From: an uncultured Eubacterium sp.
GTDB lineage: Bacteria > Bacillota > Clostridia > Lachnospirales > Lachnospiraceae
NCBI GenBank assembly: GCA_910584875.1
Contig: CAJUDA010000030.1
Span: 1 to 32,357 of the forward strand
DNA: 32,357 nt
Direction: 5' to 3'
Shown in pieces: positions 6,576 through 15,468 of this stretch (the stretch's first letter is position 1; each line of letters begins with the position of its first letter). The notes under the pieces were generated by a model, which worked only from the letters and a program-made list of their open reading frames with translations, was not told the DNA's origin and searched no databases. The position numbers and the translations under genes were made by a program.

Positions 6576-7739
6576 TTACTTAATAACGCGGACCCGGATC
6601 ACATCTTTCATGGATTCCAGTTCCTTTACGACAGCATCCGTCGAACTGGAGCAGATATCCAGGATCGTATAGGCGTACTCGCCGCGGCTTTTGGTCACCA
6701 TGGTCTCGATATTGACGCCGTCTTTGGAAAACAGCGACGTAAACTGACTCAGCATCTTCGGCACATTCTTGTGGCAGATCGTGATACGTCCCTCTGTCGA
6801 ACATACGCCTGCGTCACAGTTCGGATAATTGACGGAATTCTTAATGTTTCCGTTCTCTACAAAATCACGGATCTCACGGACTGCGAGCTTCGCACAGTTA
6901 TCCTCAGATTCCTGGGTCGATGCGCCAAGATGCGGGGTGACCGTTGTGTTGGGAAGATTGACGGTAACCGGATTCGGGAAATCCACCACATATCTTCCTA
7001 CCTTGCCAGACTCCAGCGCCTCTTTGATATCCTCTTCATTTACCAGCGTATCGCGGGAGAAATTCAGGAGAACCACGCCATCCTTCATTTTGGCAAACGC
7101 TTCTTTGTTAAACATTCCCTTTGTGGAGTCCAGAAGCGGCACATGCACGGTGATATAATCACACATCTCATACAGCTCTTCATTTGTCTTCACCATAGTG
7201 ACGTCGCGGGACATATTCAGCGCGTGTTCGACAGACAGATAAGGATCACAGCCATATACATCCATGCCGAGACGGTTTGCTGCATTTGCCACCAGTACAC
7301 CGATGGCGCCCAGTCCGATGATTCCCAGCTTCTTGCCTTTGATCTCCGTTCCGGCAAATGCCTTCTTTGCCTTTTCTGCTGATTTTGCCACACCGGCATC
7401 ATCTTTATTCTCTTTACACCACTGGATGCCGCCGGTGATATCGCGTGCGGCAAGCAGCATGGAAGCGATCACAAGTTCCTTTACTCCATTGGCATTGGCG
7501 CCCGGTGTATTAAATACCACGATACCCTTTTCGGCACATTGTTCCAGCGGAATATTATTGACACCGGCTCCTGCCCTTGCGATGGCAAGCAGTTTTTCCG
7601 GCAGATCCATATCATGCATTACGGCGCTTCGCACCAGTACGGCGTCCGCATCTGCCATCGTATCCGTCATCTCATAGTTATCATTCAGCATATCCAGACC
7701 GCATGCTGCGATCGGGTTCAAGCAATTTATCTTCGTCAT
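6576..7739 (-). CDS. serA: D-3-phosphoglycerate dehydrogenase
   Basis: This NAD-dependent 2-hydroxyacid dehydrogenase performs the first step of serine synthesis (3-phosphoglycerate to 3-phosphohydroxypyruvate). Visible are ARAGAGVNNI (substrate side), the Rossmann motif GIIGLGAIG (about residue 140-148), the catalytic arginine in NFSRD and the histidine in TPHLGAST. The C-terminal 70 residues (RITICHKNVPKML to RVRVIK) form an ACT domain, the usual serine sensor. At 387-388 residues it is a short form with no intervening domain. The loop before the catalytic histidine is short (VDFPNPVTVNLPN) and lacks the usual glutamate in an EP context. Start choice: ATG at 7739 overlaps the serC stop as TGATG. 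A GTG at 7742 in the same frame is also possible, and AGGAGG serves either. Directly adjacent to serC, it is part of the same operon. Confidence 0.95.
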   Translation of the reverse strand: MTKINCLNPIAACGLDMLNDNYEMTDTMADADAVLVRSAVMHDMDLPEKLLAIARAGAGVNNIPLEQCAEKGIVVFNTPGANANGVKELVIASMLLAARDITGGIQWCKENKDDAGVAKSAEKAKKAFAGTEIKGKKLGIIGLGAIGVLVANAANRLGMDVYGCDPYLSVEHALNMSRDVTMVKTNEELYEMCDYITVHVPLLDSTKGMFNKEAFAKMKDGVVLLNFSRDTLVNEEDIKEALESGKVGRYVVDFPNPVTVNLPNTTVTPHLGASTQESEDNCAKLAVREIRDFVENGNIKNSVNYPNCDAGVCSTEGRITICHKNVPKMLSQFTSLFSKDGVNIETMVTKSRGEYAYTILDICSSSTDAVVKELESMKDVIRVRVIK

Positions 7740-8821
7740 CACGCATTTGCCTCCTCAAACTTCTTCATAAATTCAACCAGCTTCTCCACACCCTCTTTCG
7801 GCATGGCATTGTAAATGCTGGCACGCATACCGCCTACTGTGCGGTGTCCTTTCAGGTTTTCAAACCCGGCTTCTTTCGCTTCTGCCACAAACTTCGCATC
7901 CAGTTCGTCATTTCCCGTCACAAACGGAACATTCATCAATGAGCGGTCCTCCTTGCGGACGGTTCCTTTAAACAGACGGGAGGAATCAAGGAAGTCATAC
8001 AGAATCTGTGCCTTCTCAATATTTCTCTTCTGCATCTCCTGTAAGCCGCCCATCTTTTTGATCCACTTAAATACTTTACCGCAGATATAGATTCCGTATG
8101 CCGGCGGTGTATTGTAGAGAGACTGGGCATCCGCATGAGTCTTGTACTGGAGCATCGTCGGCACCTTTTCATCCACCTGATCCGGGATCAGGTCCTCACG
8201 GATGATCACGATCACCACACCGGCAGGTCCGATGTTTTTCTGGACGCCGCCATAGATCACGCCGTATTTCGACACGTCGACCGGCTCGGACAAAAAGCAG
8301 GAGGATACATCCGCCACCAGGGTCTTGCCCTTTGTATTCGGAAGAGTTTTAAATTTCGTTCCGTAAATCGTATTATTTTCACAGATATACACATAATCGG
8401 CATCCTCATCAATCGGAAGATCCGAACAATCCGGAATATAGGAAAATGTCTCATCCTCAGAAGAGGCGATCTTCACTGCTTTCCCATATTTGCAGCCTTC
8501 CTGGTAAGCCTTCTTCGCCCACTGGCCGGTGACGATGTAATCTGCTACGCCATTTTTCATAAGATTCATAGGGATCATGGCGAACTGCTGGGACGCGCCC
8601 CCCTGTAAAAACAGAACCTTATAATTATCCGGGATATCCATCAGGTCGCGGAGATCCTGTTCTGCCTCCTTAATGATCGTGTCATACGCTTTGGAACGGT
8701 GGCTCATCTCCATCACGGACATTCCTGTCCCCTTATAATCCAGCATTTCATCTGCTGCTTCCTTCAGTACCTCTTCCGGCAATACGGCCGGACCGGCTGA
8801 AAAGTTGTATACTCTGCTCAT
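7739..8821 (-). CDS. serC: phosphoserine aminotransferase
   Basis: The 360-residue class V aminotransferase catalyses 3-phosphohydroxypyruvate + glutamate to O-phosphoserine + 2-oxoglutarate, the second step of serine synthesis. Signature segments are YNFSAGPAVLPEEVL at the N-terminus, MEMSHRSK, LFLQGGASQQF (PLP phosphate binding), VADVSSCFLS with the cofactor-ring aspartate, and YGGVQKNIGPAG, whose lysine near 195 binds PLP. HRTVGGMRASIYNAM near the C-terminus carries the conserved arginine. Length is typical. ATG at 8821 has AGGAGG upstream, lying in the 16-bp gap after ilvB. The stop overlaps serA. No phosphoserine phosphatase gene (serB) is adjacent. Confidence 0.96.
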   Translation of the reverse strand: MSRVYNFSAGPAVLPEEVLKEAADEMLDYKGTGMSVMEMSHRSKAYDTIIKEAEQDLRDLMDIPDNYKVLFLQGGASQQFAMIPMNLMKNGVADYIVTGQWAKKAYQEGCKYGKAVKIASSEDETFSYIPDCSDLPIDEDADYVYICENNTIYGTKFKTLPNTKGKTLVADVSSCFLSEPVDVSKYGVIYGGVQKNIGPAGVVIVIIREDLIPDQVDEKVPTMLQYKTHADAQSLYNTPPAYGIYICGKVFKWIKKMGGLQEMQKRNIEKAQILYDFLDSSRLFKGTVRKEDRSLMNVPFVTGNDELDAKFVAEAKEAGFENLKGHRTVGGMRASIYNAMPKEGVEKLVEFMKKFEEANA

Positions 8822-8837
8822 GTTCTATTTCCTCCTC

Positions 8838-10532
8838 TTAATTCGTTTCCATTTCTCGCTGTTTCTGATCTTTTTCATCAAAAGATTCTTCGATGGCAGC
8901 TCCCGGCGCCACCATCGGCCACACCTTGTCGTCCTGTGGGATCACTACCTCGATCACTACCGGCTCTCCCGCCGCCAGCGCCTCTTTGATGGCGTCATCC
9001 ACTTCTTCTTTTTTGGTGACACGGATGGCCTTCGCCCCCATCGCTTCCGATACCTTACAGAAATCGACTTTATCTTCCAGGATCGTGCTGGAATAACGTT
9101 TTCCATAAAACAGTGTCTGCCACTGCCGCACCATACCAAGGGCATGATTATTGAATATAATCTGTATGATCGGTATGTTATACCGCGTTGCCGTGGCGAT
9201 CTCATTCATGTTCATGCGGAAACATCCGTCCCCAGCGATATTGATCACCGTCTTTTCCGGCATACCGACCTTCGCCCCGATACAGGCGCCCAGTCCATAT
9301 CCCATGGTTCCCATGCCGCCTGAGGTCAGAAGCTGTCTCGGCCTCCGGTATTTATAATACTGCGCCGCCCACATCTGGTGCTGCCCGACATCCGTCGTAA
9401 TAACAGCCTCATTGTCCGTCAGTTCGCTGATCCTCTCGATCACATAAGGACCAGTAAGGATTTCCGTATTATAATTCATGGGGAGTGCTTCTTTCCTCGC
9501 CATGACCTTGTCAATCCATTCTTTATGATACTGCTGCTCAAGTTTCTTGTTGAGGATCTCCAGGATTGATTTCAGATCCCCGACGATCGAATAATCGATC
9601 TGTATATTTTTGTTGATCTCCACCGGATCGATATCGATCTGGACGATCTTGGCCCGGCTGGCAAATTTCTCAGCATTTCCGATTACACGGTCGGAAAAAC
9701 GGGAGCCCAGTACAAGCAGCAGATCGCACTCTGTCACACTCCTGTTGGCTGTCTTCGTGCCGTGCATCCCCAGCATGCCGGTATAATAGGGATCGTTGCC
9801 GTCAAAGGCTCCTTTCCCCATCAGGGAATCGGTAACGGGTGCATCTACTTTCTTCACAAATTCCCTCAGTTCCGCATCCGCCCCGGAGATGACCGTACCG
9901 CCACCGGCAAAGATCATTGGTTTCTCGGATTCCCGGATCACCTTCAAAACCGCATCGATATCGTTCTGATTGATGGTATCCACCTTTCTCTGAATGATCT
10001 CCGGCGTATGTGGTGTAAAATCAGTCAGCGCTGCCGTGACATCCTTTGTCACATCCACCAGCACTGGTCCCGGTCTTCCTGACTGGGCGATCTGAAACGC
10101 ACGCCGCATCGCAGCAGCAAGATCATTTACATCCTTTACAATAAAACTATGCTTCGTAATAGGCATTGTGATACCTGCGATATCAACTTCCTGAAAAGAA
10201 TCCTTGCCAAGCAGGGAAAGCGCTACATTACAGGTGATCGCCACCATAGGCACAGAATCCATATAAGCGGTCGCGATCCCGGTAACCAGATTGGTCGCTC
10301 CCGGACCGCTGGTCGCCATACATACACCGACCTTGCCGGTCGCTCTGGCATAACCGTCTGCGGCGTGGGACGCCCCCTGTTCATGGGAAGTCAAAATATG
10401 ACGGATCCGGTCCTGGTAGCGGTACAGTTCGTCGTAGACATTCAGTATCGCTCCTCCCGGATAACCGAAAATAGTATCAACCCCCTGTTCCAGCAAACAC
10501 TCTATAATAATCTGTGATCCGTTTAACTGCAT
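8838..10532 (-). CDS. ilvB: acetolactate synthase, large (catalytic) subunit
   Basis: This TPP/FAD enzyme condenses two pyruvates to 2-acetolactate, or pyruvate with 2-oxobutyrate, for valine, leucine and isoleucine. Order of domains: TPP-PYR (FGYPGGAILNVYDEL, then SHEQGASHAADGYARATG with the catalytic glutamate), central FAD-associated domain (about 190-330), and TPP-PP domain with GDGCFRMN through FNN for Mg-TPP binding. The motif has Cys where Ser is commoner. Start: a GTG at 10541 would add MQS, but AGAGG is correctly placed (8 nt) for the ATG at 10532, giving 564 residues. The small regulatory subunit IlvN is not next to it or elsewhere in the window. It lies between ilvD (gap of about 15 nt) and serC (gap 16 nt). 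Confidence 0.95.
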   Translation of the reverse strand: MQLNGSQIIIECLLEQGVDTIFGYPGGAILNVYDELYRYQDRIRHILTSHEQGASHAADGYARATGKVGVCMATSGPGATNLVTGIATAYMDSVPMVAITCNVALSLLGKDSFQEVDIAGITMPITKHSFIVKDVNDLAAAMRRAFQIAQSGRPGPVLVDVTKDVTAALTDFTPHTPEIIQRKVDTINQNDIDAVLKVIRESEKPMIFAGGGTVISGADAELREFVKKVDAPVTDSLMGKGAFDGNDPYYTGMLGMHGTKTANRSVTECDLLLVLGSRFSDRVIGNAEKFASRAKIVQIDIDPVEINKNIQIDYSIVGDLKSILEILNKKLEQQYHKEWIDKVMARKEALPMNYNTEILTGPYVIERISELTDNEAVITTDVGQHQMWAAQYYKYRRPRQLLTSGGMGTMGYGLGACIGAKVGMPEKTVINIAGDGCFRMNMNEIATATRYNIPIIQIIFNNHALGMVRQWQTLFYGKRYSSTILEDKVDFCKVSEAMGAKAIRVTKKEEVDDAIKEALAAGEPVVIEVVIPQDDKVWPMVAPGAAIEESFDEKDQKQREMETN

Positions 10533-10547
10533 ACTCTGCACCTCTTT

Positions 10548-12209
10548 CTATTTCTTCAATATCGCGCCCGAACTTCCTGATGTAACCATATTTGCATAAC
10601 GCGCCAGATATCCTGTCGTGATCTTTGGCTCTCTTGGCTGCCAATTCTCACGTCTCCTGGCCATCTCTTCCTCGGACACATCTACATTTAATGTATTTTC
10701 TGGTATATTGATCTTAATGATATCTCCTTCTTCAATGAGTGCGATCGGACCGCCCACAGCCGCCTCGGGAGAGACATGACCGATGGAAGCGCCGCGGGAG
10801 GCGCCCGAAAACCGTCCGTCCGTGATCAGCGCCACGGAAGAGCCCAGCCCCATGCCGGCGATGGCGGATGTCGGGTTCAGCATCTCTCTCATGCCAGGAC
10901 CGCCCTTCGGTCCCTCATAGCGGATGACCACGACGTCGCCCGCCACGATCTTACCGCCTTTGATCGCCTCGATGGCATCCTCTTCACAGTCAAATACTCT
11001 TGCCGGTCCCTCATGTACCATCATTTCCGGCACGACGGCAGAACGCTTGACCACACCGGACTCCGGAGCGATATTTCCTTTCAGCACGGCAATGCCGCCG
11101 GTCTCGCTGTACGGATTATCGATCGGACGGATCACATCCGGATCCCGGTTTACCGCATGTTCTATATTTTCACCGACTGTCTTGCCGGTCACTGTCATGA
11201 TATCCGTATGCAGCAGTCCTTTTTTATTGAGTTCATTCATAACCGCATACACACCGCCTGCCTCATTCAGCTGCTCCATATACGTTGGTCCCGCCGGTGC
11301 CAGATGACACAGGTTCGGCGTCTTTGCGCTGATCTCATTGGCGATATCCAGATTCAGCTCCACACCCGCCTCGTGGGCGATCGCCGGCAGATGGAGCATC
11401 GTATTGGTCGAACAGCCAAGCGCCATATCCACCGTCATGGCATTCATAAATGCCTTTTCATTCATGATATCCCTTGGACGGATATCCTTATAATACATTT
11501 CCATCACCTGCATACCGGCATGTTTTGCCAGTTTGATGCGGTCAGAGTACACGGCCGGGATCGTTCCATTTCCCTGAAGCCCCATACCGATCGCCTCGGT
11601 AAGACAGTTCATCGAATTTGCTGTATACATACCGGAGCAGGAACCGCAGGTCGGACAGGCATGGCTGACAAAATCTTCCACCTGTTCTTCCGTCATGTTT
11701 CCTGCCGCATGGGCGCCTACCGCCTCAAACATACTGGACAGAGACGTCCTCTTGCCCTGTACATGTCCGGCAAGCATCGGACCGCCGCTGACAAATACGG
11801 TTGGCACATTGACCCTGGCTGCTGCCATCAGAAGCCCGGGTACGTTTTTATCGCAGTTCGGCACCATGACAAGGGCGTCAAACGCATGTGCCAGTGCCAT
11901 ACACTCCGTAGAGTCTGCGATCAGATCACGCGTAACGAGGGAATATTTCATCCCCACATGTCCCATGGCGATCCCGTCACACACGGCGATGGCAGGGAAT
12001 ACGATCGGGGTACCGCCCGCCATCGCGACTCCCGTCTTCACTGCTTCCACAATCTTATCTATATTCATATGCCCCGGCACGATCTCATTGTAGGAACTCA
12101 CGATTCCGACCAATGGCCGCTCCAGTTCTTCTTTCGTCAGTCCCAGTGCGTTAAACAGAGAACGCTGGGGTGCTGTCTGCATTCCTTTTTTTACTGAATC
12201 ACTCTTCAT
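10548..12209 (-). CDS. ilvD: dihydroxy-acid dehydratase
   Basis: The 553-residue iron-sulfur dehydratase converts 2,3-dihydroxy-3-methylbutanoate (or -pentanoate) to the corresponding 2-oxo acid in branched-chain amino acid synthesis. Diagnostic segments are SSYNEIVPGHMNID, VCDGIAMGHVGMKYSL, the cluster cysteines in NCDKNVPG and ACPTCGSCSGMYTANSMNC, MALGCSTNTMLHLPAIA, and the C-terminal YEGPKGGPGMREM and LITDGRFSGASRG. Length is normal. The ATG at 12209 has AAGGAGG about 11 nt upstream, in the 17-bp gap after leuB. Second gene of the leuB operon. Confidence 0.96.
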   Translation of the reverse strand: MKSDSVKKGMQTAPQRSLFNALGLTKEELERPLVGIVSSYNEIVPGHMNIDKIVEAVKTGVAMAGGTPIVFPAIAVCDGIAMGHVGMKYSLVTRDLIADSTECMALAHAFDALVMVPNCDKNVPGLLMAAARVNVPTVFVSGGPMLAGHVQGKRTSLSSMFEAVGAHAAGNMTEEQVEDFVSHACPTCGSCSGMYTANSMNCLTEAIGMGLQGNGTIPAVYSDRIKLAKHAGMQVMEMYYKDIRPRDIMNEKAFMNAMTVDMALGCSTNTMLHLPAIAHEAGVELNLDIANEISAKTPNLCHLAPAGPTYMEQLNEAGGVYAVMNELNKKGLLHTDIMTVTGKTVGENIEHAVNRDPDVIRPIDNPYSETGGIAVLKGNIAPESGVVKRSAVVPEMMVHEGPARVFDCEEDAIEAIKGGKIVAGDVVVIRYEGPKGGPGMREMLNPTSAIAGMGLGSSVALITDGRFSGASRGASIGHVSPEAAVGGPIALIEEGDIIKINIPENTLNVDVSEEEMARRRENWQPREPKITTGYLARYANMVTSGSSGAILKK

Positions 12210-12226
12210 ATCCGATAGTACCTCCT

Positions 12227-13312
12227 TTATTTAATCTCACCGATAATGGCGTCGCCCATCTCTTTTGTACCGAGAAGTGTTTTGCCCTCATCCATGATAT
12301 CCACCGTACGCAGCCCTTTTTTCAGGACTGCTTTCACCGCCTGTTCCACCGCGTCTGCTTCTTTCTGCAGATCAAAGGAATAGCGGAGCATCATCGCCGC
12401 CGACAGAATCGTAGCGATGGGATTTGCCTTATTTTGTCCGGCGATGTCCGGCGCAGAACCGTGGCTTGGTTCATACAGGCCGAAGTTCCCTTCTCCCAGG
12501 CTGGCAGAGGAAAGCATCCCCAGCGATCCCGTCACCATACTCGCTTCATCGGACAGGATGTCGCCAAACATATTTTCTGTCAGGATCACATCAAACTGTT
12601 TGGGATCCCGGACAAGCTGCATGGCACAATTGTCCACCAGCATATCTTCCAATTCCACGTCCGGATAGTCTGCACTCACTTCCTTCACAACCTTCCGCCA
12701 GAGTCGGGAAGAATCCAGTACATTTGCCTTATCCACACTACAGACTTTTTTGTTGCGCTTCCCTGCGATGTCAAACGCCCATCTGGCAATGCGGCGTATC
12801 TCATTTTCATTGTAAGTAAGTGTATCCACCGCGGTCATCACGCCATCGACCTCTTCGGTATGGCGTTCCCCAAAATACAAACCGCCGGTCAGCTCACGGG
12901 TGACGACAAAATCAAACCCGCCTTCCACCAGTTCTTCCTTCAGCGGACAGGCGCCGCTCAGTTCTTCAAACAGGACCGCCGGTCTCAGGTTACAGAAAAG
13001 ACCGAGTCCTTTACGGATCTTTAAAAGTCCTGCCTCCGGTCTTTTGTCCGGCGGCAGCTCATACCAGCTATCGACTCCCACTCTGCCTCCGACGGCGCCA
13101 AGCAGGACGGAATCACTGTTCTTTGCTCTCTCTAGTGTTTCTTCTGTCAGGGGTTCGCCATATTTGTCAATGGAACAGCCGCCCATATCCAGTTCCTCAT
13201 ACTGAAACTGGTGTCCGTATATGTCTCCTATTTTATCCAGCACCTTCTTAGCCTCGGTCACGATCTCCGGACCGATGCCGTCGCCTGGAATCACTGCTAT
13301 ATGGTAATTCAT
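12227..13312 (-). CDS. leuB: 3-isopropylmalate dehydrogenase
   Basis: This NAD-dependent decarboxylating dehydrogenase converts 3-isopropylmalate to the 2-oxo precursor of leucine. Visible are IAVIPGDGIGPEIV at the N-terminus, LLKIRKGLGLFCNLRP with substrate arginines, VTRELTGGLYFGE, the metal-binding aspartates around NMFGDILSDEASM, and LYEPSHGSAPDIAGQNKANP binding NAD. Start: the frame extends to a TTG at 13342, but GGAGGGG lies 6 nt before the ATG at 13312, which gives the expected 361 residues and an N-terminus MNYHIAVIPG. It is the first gene of the amino-acid operon, 60-70 nt downstream of a good promoter. leuA and leuCD are not in the window. Confidence 0.96.
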   Translation of the reverse strand: MNYHIAVIPGDGIGPEIVTEAKKVLDKIGDIYGHQFQYEELDMGGCSIDKYGEPLTEETLERAKNSDSVLLGAVGGRVGVDSWYELPPDKRPEAGLLKIRKGLGLFCNLRPAVLFEELSGACPLKEELVEGGFDFVVTRELTGGLYFGERHTEEVDGVMTAVDTLTYNENEIRRIARWAFDIAGKRNKKVCSVDKANVLDSSRLWRKVVKEVSADYPDVELEDMLVDNCAMQLVRDPKQFDVILTENMFGDILSDEASMVTGSLGMLSSASLGEGNFGLYEPSHGSAPDIAGQNKANPIATILSAAMMLRYSFDLQKEADAVEQAVKAVLKKGLRTVDIMDEGKTLLGTKEMGDAIIGEIK

Positions 13313-13377
13313 ATCTGTCCCCTCCAAACTTGCCTCTCTCAACTAAAATCAATGTCGAAATTTTTACTCGTTGTAAT

Positions 13378-13407
13378 AGTATAATGCAAAATTGTGTGTT
13401 ATGTCAA
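13378..13407 (-). promoter_or_regulatory. sigma-A-type promoter of the leuB-ilvD-ilvB-serC-serA operon
   Basis: On the minus strand TTGACA (13402-13407) and TATACT (13378-13383) are 18 bp apart. The transcript would start near 13371, leaving a leader of about 60 nt. That is too short for a T-box or a leader-peptide attenuator, so regulation probably acts at initiation. Confidence 0.75.
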
Positions 13408-13412
13408 GTGCC

Positions 13413-13445
13413 GGACACGACTTTTCGGGCAACGGAAACGACTTT
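13413..13445. repeat. paired direct repeats upstream of the leuB promoter (candidate regulator site)
   Basis: GGACACGACTTT (13413-13424) and GGAAACGACTTT (13434-13445) are 12-bp repeats with one difference, 21 bp apart start to start (two helical turns). The nearer copy ends 5 bp upstream of the -35 element. The placement suits a transcription activator binding as a dimer. No regulator is identifiable. Confidence 0.45.
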
Positions 13446-13478
13446 CACCCCGCCAGGGTGTGATCTGGCAGGGTGAAA
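13443..13478. other. strong stem-loop between assT and leuB
   Basis: TTTCACCC and GGGTGAAA, then GCCAG and CTGGC after one mismatch, pair around an 8-nt loop. Neither strand shows a proper T-run after it, so it is not a clear terminator. Its end overlaps the distal direct repeat. Confidence 0.4.
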
Positions 13479-13519
13479 ACCGATTAGATATGATGTTACT
13501 GCACGCAAATTTATATAAA

Positions 13520-13539
13520 CCCCGCCGAGCTAACCGGGG
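13520..13539 (-). terminator. probable terminator of assT
   Basis: CCCCG and CGGGG pair around a 10-nt loop about 20 nt after the assT stop. On the minus strand TTTATATAAATTT follows. The stem is short, so it may be leaky. Confidence 0.45.
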
Positions 13540-13557
13540 AATGATTGTTTTCTGCCA

Positions 13558-15468
13558 TCATCCGGCGATCTGAAATGTCTTCTTTGTATCATACAATGAA
13601 CCGCCTGACTGGATATAGATCTGGTAATGATCCGGCAGAAGCACGGAGGTCGGCACCGGCATGGAATATACCATATTACCAAAAACTGCCGCCATATTCT
13701 GCTCTGTATGGGAATAATCCTTTACATAACTATGACGTTTTCCATGAAGAATGATCTTCTGGACAAGATGATCTGTCCCCGTAACCAGAAGATTGTCCCC
13801 ATAAAACTGGAATCCCACCTCTGGCGCGTCCGCCTCAGACGGAACTGGTTCAAAATCATTATTTGAATAATCATCCAGTTCGCTCCGGTCTACGAGTATT
13901 TCCGGGTTGATCTCCATGGGACGAGAGAAGGCATGAAAATCTGCAAAAAACGGATAAGCCCGGTAAAAATCACTTTTCGTCAGATAATCATTAACCACTT
14001 TTCCGGTCTTTTTGTCAAATTCCGTGATCCTTCCCTGATACCCATCTATATTTTTTACCAGCGAACCGCTCATGGCAAAAATACGCCGCTTTGTCTCAAT
14101 CCCATTGGAACGGATCTTCGATTTCGTTGTGCGATAGCTGTTCTGCAGTGATACCGTTTTATTATTTTCATCAATTTCATAAATTCTCACATACGATTTC
14201 TTATCCTGATCAAAGCTTTCCACCGGTCTTCTCTTGTGCCAGTGATTGTCATAAATGATCAGGCGCTTCCTGCCTTCCACTGATCCAGGCAGAAAATAGG
14301 CCGCGTGGGGCTGGTAGCAAAAAGCGATCTCGCCCTGTGGCATCAGTACCTTGTCCTCATATGGCGTCCCTTTCCAAAAACCGGTATCACACAGGATCCA
14401 GATCAGTTCTTCCTTCTCCCAGTCAATCTTAAAAACCGAGTGAAGATTTCTGGCACAGACAAGGATCGTCTTTTCTTCCGGCTGATAGGAAACGGTATTG
14501 AGGTGTGCCCAGTCAAAATAATCAAAATACGGATGGTCCGACAAAATATCCCCAAGGAAAAGCCGTTTCACCACCTTGCCAGTCTTGCGGTCGATCTCTA
14601 TGACAGTATCCTCAACATACTGGTCCATGGAACTTGACAAGGTAATGATATTCCCGCCCGGCGTCATCTCCGAGCCATCGTGATGGATCCCATCTGAGAT
14701 CAGGTATTCCCGGTACACCCTGCCCATCAGATCCATCTCCTTTGCCAGCGCAGAGTGAGGATTGGAAAAGGACGGGACTTCTACCTCTGGTGACAGATAG
14801 AGAAACCGGCCCTCTGACAGACGGTACACCCCAAATGTCTTGGTCTTTAGTTTAATATAATAACGAATCTCACCTTCTTCATCAAATGCATAGGGATACT
14901 TTGTGCTCCCCCCGAACACGATCGTAAATGGGATCTCACTCTCCCTCTTCTTCTTACGGATCTGTACCTGTTCCTCCAGACATCTGGGAAGGGCTCCTGT
15001 CGTTATCCTGATCTCTTTTTCATACCAGCATCCACTCTCATTCCACAATTCCAGATGGATCCGGTTTTCCTGCCCTGCGCGCAGGCCATAGACCGGAATA
15101 CGGTGTCTGGTACCCATCTCACTTCTCTCGTCCAGAATCTTTCCGTCCTCCAGCGTAATATGGACCGAATATGGTACTTCTGTCACAAATAGGATCAATG
15201 CCGTCAGCGGGGCGATGCGAAAAGGATTTTTTACCACAAACATTTTCTTTTCGGTATACCGCCCGGTATCCAGTATTCTCTCTACCGCATGATCAATGGC
15301 GTTGGAATGAAACGCACTTCCTTCATCCTGTCCCAGGTCTGTGCGGATCCGCTTCGTACCGTCGCCATCCCTGCTGCTTTTCTTCACCCAGTGATCAAAT
15401 TCTTCCCCTGTATAAACGTCATATCCTTTCTTCTCCCACATATTTCTCAGAAAAGATTTCCAATACAA
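13558..15468 (-). CDS. assT: arylsulfate sulfotransferase (AssT family)
   Basis: The family transfers sulfate from one phenolic sulfate ester to another phenol without PAPS, through a sulfo-histidine in a beta-propeller active site. An N-terminal Arylsulfotran_N-like beta-domain covers about residues 80-165, followed by the propeller. Active-site candidates, numbered from the ATG at 15483, are HHDGSE (H267/H268), DWAHLN (H327), CARNLH (R345) and QPHAAY (H393). The 18-residue spacing of H327 and R345 equals that of H356 and R374 in E. coli AssT, and H393 would be the sulfated residue. No signal peptide or lipobox is visible, so a cytosolic enzyme is likely, unlike the periplasmic Gram-negative ones. 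Start: the ATG at 15483 has no ribosome binding site, whereas GGAGGG lies 7 nt before an in-frame TTG at 15468, so I use that start. It is flanked by its own promoter and a weak terminator. Confidence 0.85.
   Translation of the reverse strand: MYWKSFLRNMWEKKGYDVYTGEEFDHWVKKSSRDGDGTKRIRTDLGQDEGSAFHSNAIDHAVERILDTGRYTEKKMFVVKNPFRIAPLTALILFVTEVPYSVHITLEDGKILDERSEMGTRHRIPVYGLRAGQENRIHLELWNESGCWYEKEIRITTGALPRCLEEQVQIRKKKRESEIPFTIVFGGSTKYPYAFDEEGEIRYYIKLKTKTFGVYRLSEGRFLYLSPEVEVPSFSNPHSALAKEMDLMGRVYREYLISDGIHHDGSEMTPGGNIITLSSSMDQYVEDTVIEIDRKTGKVVKRLFLGDILSDHPYFDYFDWAHLNTVSYQPEEKTILVCARNLHSVFKIDWEKEELIWILCDTGFWKGTPYEDKVLMPQGEIAFCYQPHAAYFLPGSVEGRKRLIIYDNHWHKRRPVESFDQDKKSYVRIYEIDENNKTVSLQNSYRTTKSKIRSNGIETKRRIFAMSGSLVKNIDGYQGRITEFDKKTGKVVNDYLTKSDFYRAYPFFADFHAFSRPMEINPEILVDRSELDDYSNNDFEPVPSEADAPEVGFQFYGDNLLVTGTDHLVQKIILHGKRHSYVKDYSHTEQNMAAVFGNMVYSMPVPTSVLLPDHYQIYIQSGGSLYDTKKTFQIAG

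Noticed and set aside
10776..12197. Plus-strand open frame of 473 codons opposite ilvD
   Set aside because: It is an antisense shadow of a strongly conserved enzyme. The translation is His/Arg-rich, as expected from reversed codons, and it has no start signal.
13343..13377. Possible CodY box or T-box leader ahead of leuB
   Set aside because: The AAATTTCGACATT stretch matches the CodY consensus poorly, and the leader of about 60 nt is too short for a T-box with specifier and antiterminator.
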